Shown: positions 6,259 to 6,945 of the stretch, one piece after another
Position numbering within the stretch: position 1 is the first letter of the stretch
Layout: each line of letters starts with the position of its first letter
Assembly (NCBI GenBank): GCA_006226265.1
Contig: SBHH01000092.1
Location: forward strand, 1-6,945
Direction: 5' to 3'
Origin: Alphaproteobacteria bacterium
GTDB lineage: Bacteria; Pseudomonadota; Alphaproteobacteria; Sneathiellales; Sneathiellaceae
DNA: 6,945 nucleotides
Notes under the pieces: generated by a model
What the model saw: only the letters and a program-made list of their open reading frames with translations
Told to the model about the DNA's origin: nothing
Databases searched by the model: none
Translations under genes and position numbers: made by a program

Positions 6259-6945
6259 CTATTTCGTGATAATCTCCGGCCCCATAAACTCTGTCGGCAG
6301 AAAAGTCGAAAGCGGCGGGATATAAGTCACCATGATCAGGAAGATAAACAGAATGGCAAGCCAGGGCAACGCCGCCCTGACCACATTCATTAACGGCATT
6401 CCTGCAACGCCCGAGGTCACAAAAAGATTGAGCCCGACCGGTGGCGTGATCATGCCAATCTCCATATTCACAACCATGATGATCCCGAGATGGATCGGAT
6501 CGATGCCGAGCTTGATGGCAATCGGAAAGACGAGCGGCGCGACGATAACGATCAGACCCGACGGCTCCATGAACTGGCCGCCGATCAGCAGAATGACATT
6601 GACGACGATCAGAAAAACCCACCAGTTGAACCCCGCATCCAGCATCGCGCCCGCAATCTGTTGCGGGATCTGCTCGTCCGTCAGAACATGCTTCAGGATG
6701 AGCGCATTGGCGATGATGAACATCAGGGTGATGGTAAGTTTGCCCGCCTCAAACAGGGTATCGCGGGTATCTGGATGGAAGAAGACGGTAATGAGTGCCT
6801 GCGGCTTGCGCCAGAGCGGAATGGCCCGCCCTCCGTTTTCACATTTCAGGGGCCCCATGTCGCGATAGACGAAGTTCGCAATCAGGAAGGCATAGACGGA
6901 GGCAACGGCCGCCGCCTCCGTCGGGGTGAAGACCCCGCCATAGAT
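6259..6945 (-). CDS. dctM: TRAP transporter large permease subunit, DctM family, C-terminal part; 5' end outside the window
   Basis: Large membrane subunit of a tripartite ATP-independent periplasmic transporter, which imports organic acids using an ion gradient together with a small permease (DctQ) and a binding protein (DctP). The last 228 residues are visible, about half of the usual ~425-440. They start with IYGGVFTPTEAAAVASVYAF, the conserved TPTEAAA region. Long hydrophobic stretches follow at visible residues 66-86, 107-124, 131-146, 154-180 and 192-211. FMEPSG (125-130), GIDPIHLGII (147-156) and NMEIGMITPPVGLNL (160-174) are hallmark family motifs and closely resemble C4-dicarboxylate DctM of purple bacteria. 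The internal ATG at 6858 is not the start, because the frame continues upstream with conserved sequence. The loop at about 29-64 seems longer and more polar than in classical DctM. The substrate is unknown; a C4-dicarboxylate or related acid is a guess from similarity. Confidence 0.92.
   Translation of the reverse strand: MYGGVFTPTEAAAVASVYAFLIANFVYRDMGPLKCENGGRAIPLWRKPQALITVFFHPDTRDTLFEAGKLTITLMFIIANALILKHVLTDEQIPQQIAGAMLDAGFNWWVFLIVVNVILLIGGQFMEPSGLIVIVAPLVFPIAIKLGIDPIHLGIIMVVNMEIGMITPPVGLNLFVTSGVAGMPLMNVVRAALPWLAILFIFLIMVTYIPPLSTFLPTEFMGPEIITK

Noticed and set aside
6332..6868. A 178-codon plus-strand open frame opposite the TRAP permease
   Set aside because: The minus strand has conserved DctM motifs across this stretch. 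The plus frame is a shadow rich in S, I and M with no domain.
6859..6945. Reading ATG 6858 as the true start of a short permease-like protein
   Set aside because: The same frame continues upstream with the conserved TPTEAAA region to the window edge, so the gene is simply cut by the window.

Overview
This window looks like ordinary chromosomal DNA from an alphaproteobacterium. The coding regions are GC-rich, the TRAP permease closely resembles alphaproteobacterial DctM, and the acyl-CoA dehydrogenase is of the long type with an N-terminal extension. The genus cannot be fixed from the sequence alone. I see no insertion sequence, prophage, CRISPR array, tRNA or rRNA.

Layout: (1) 1-1271, minus strand: the N-terminal ~423 codons of a long acyl-CoA dehydrogenase, running off the left edge. 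(2) 1272-1422: a 151-bp divergent intergenic region. (3) 1423-3806, plus strand: a two-gene unit of a Sua5/YrdC-type threonylcarbamoyl-AMP synthase (tRNA t6A synthesis) and, 20 bp later, a GlcD/D-2-hydroxyglutarate dehydrogenase-like FAD enzyme. (4) 3810-6074, minus strand: a 754-residue c-di-GMP signalling protein with a receiver-like domain, a DUF3369-like sensory domain, a degenerate GGDEF and an EAL domain. It meets the FAD enzyme gene tail to tail, with only 3 bp between stop codons. (5) 6075-6258: an AT-rich intergenic stretch carrying the likely promoter and a strong ribosome binding site of the signalling gene. (6) 6259-6945, minus strand: the C-terminal half of a DctM-type TRAP transporter permease, running off the right edge.

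There is no obvious single system here. The dehydrogenase, the FAD enzyme and the TRAP permease all fit organic acid and acyl-CoA catabolism. The Sua5 gene is housekeeping, and the EAL protein would lower c-di-GMP in response to an unknown signal. The points most worth a second look are in the signalling gene. Its receiver and GGDEF domains look inactive while its EAL residues are intact, its sensory domain is unusually cysteine-rich, and its strong Shine-Dalgarno sequence is spaced for an out-of-frame nine-codon leader rather than for the main start codon.
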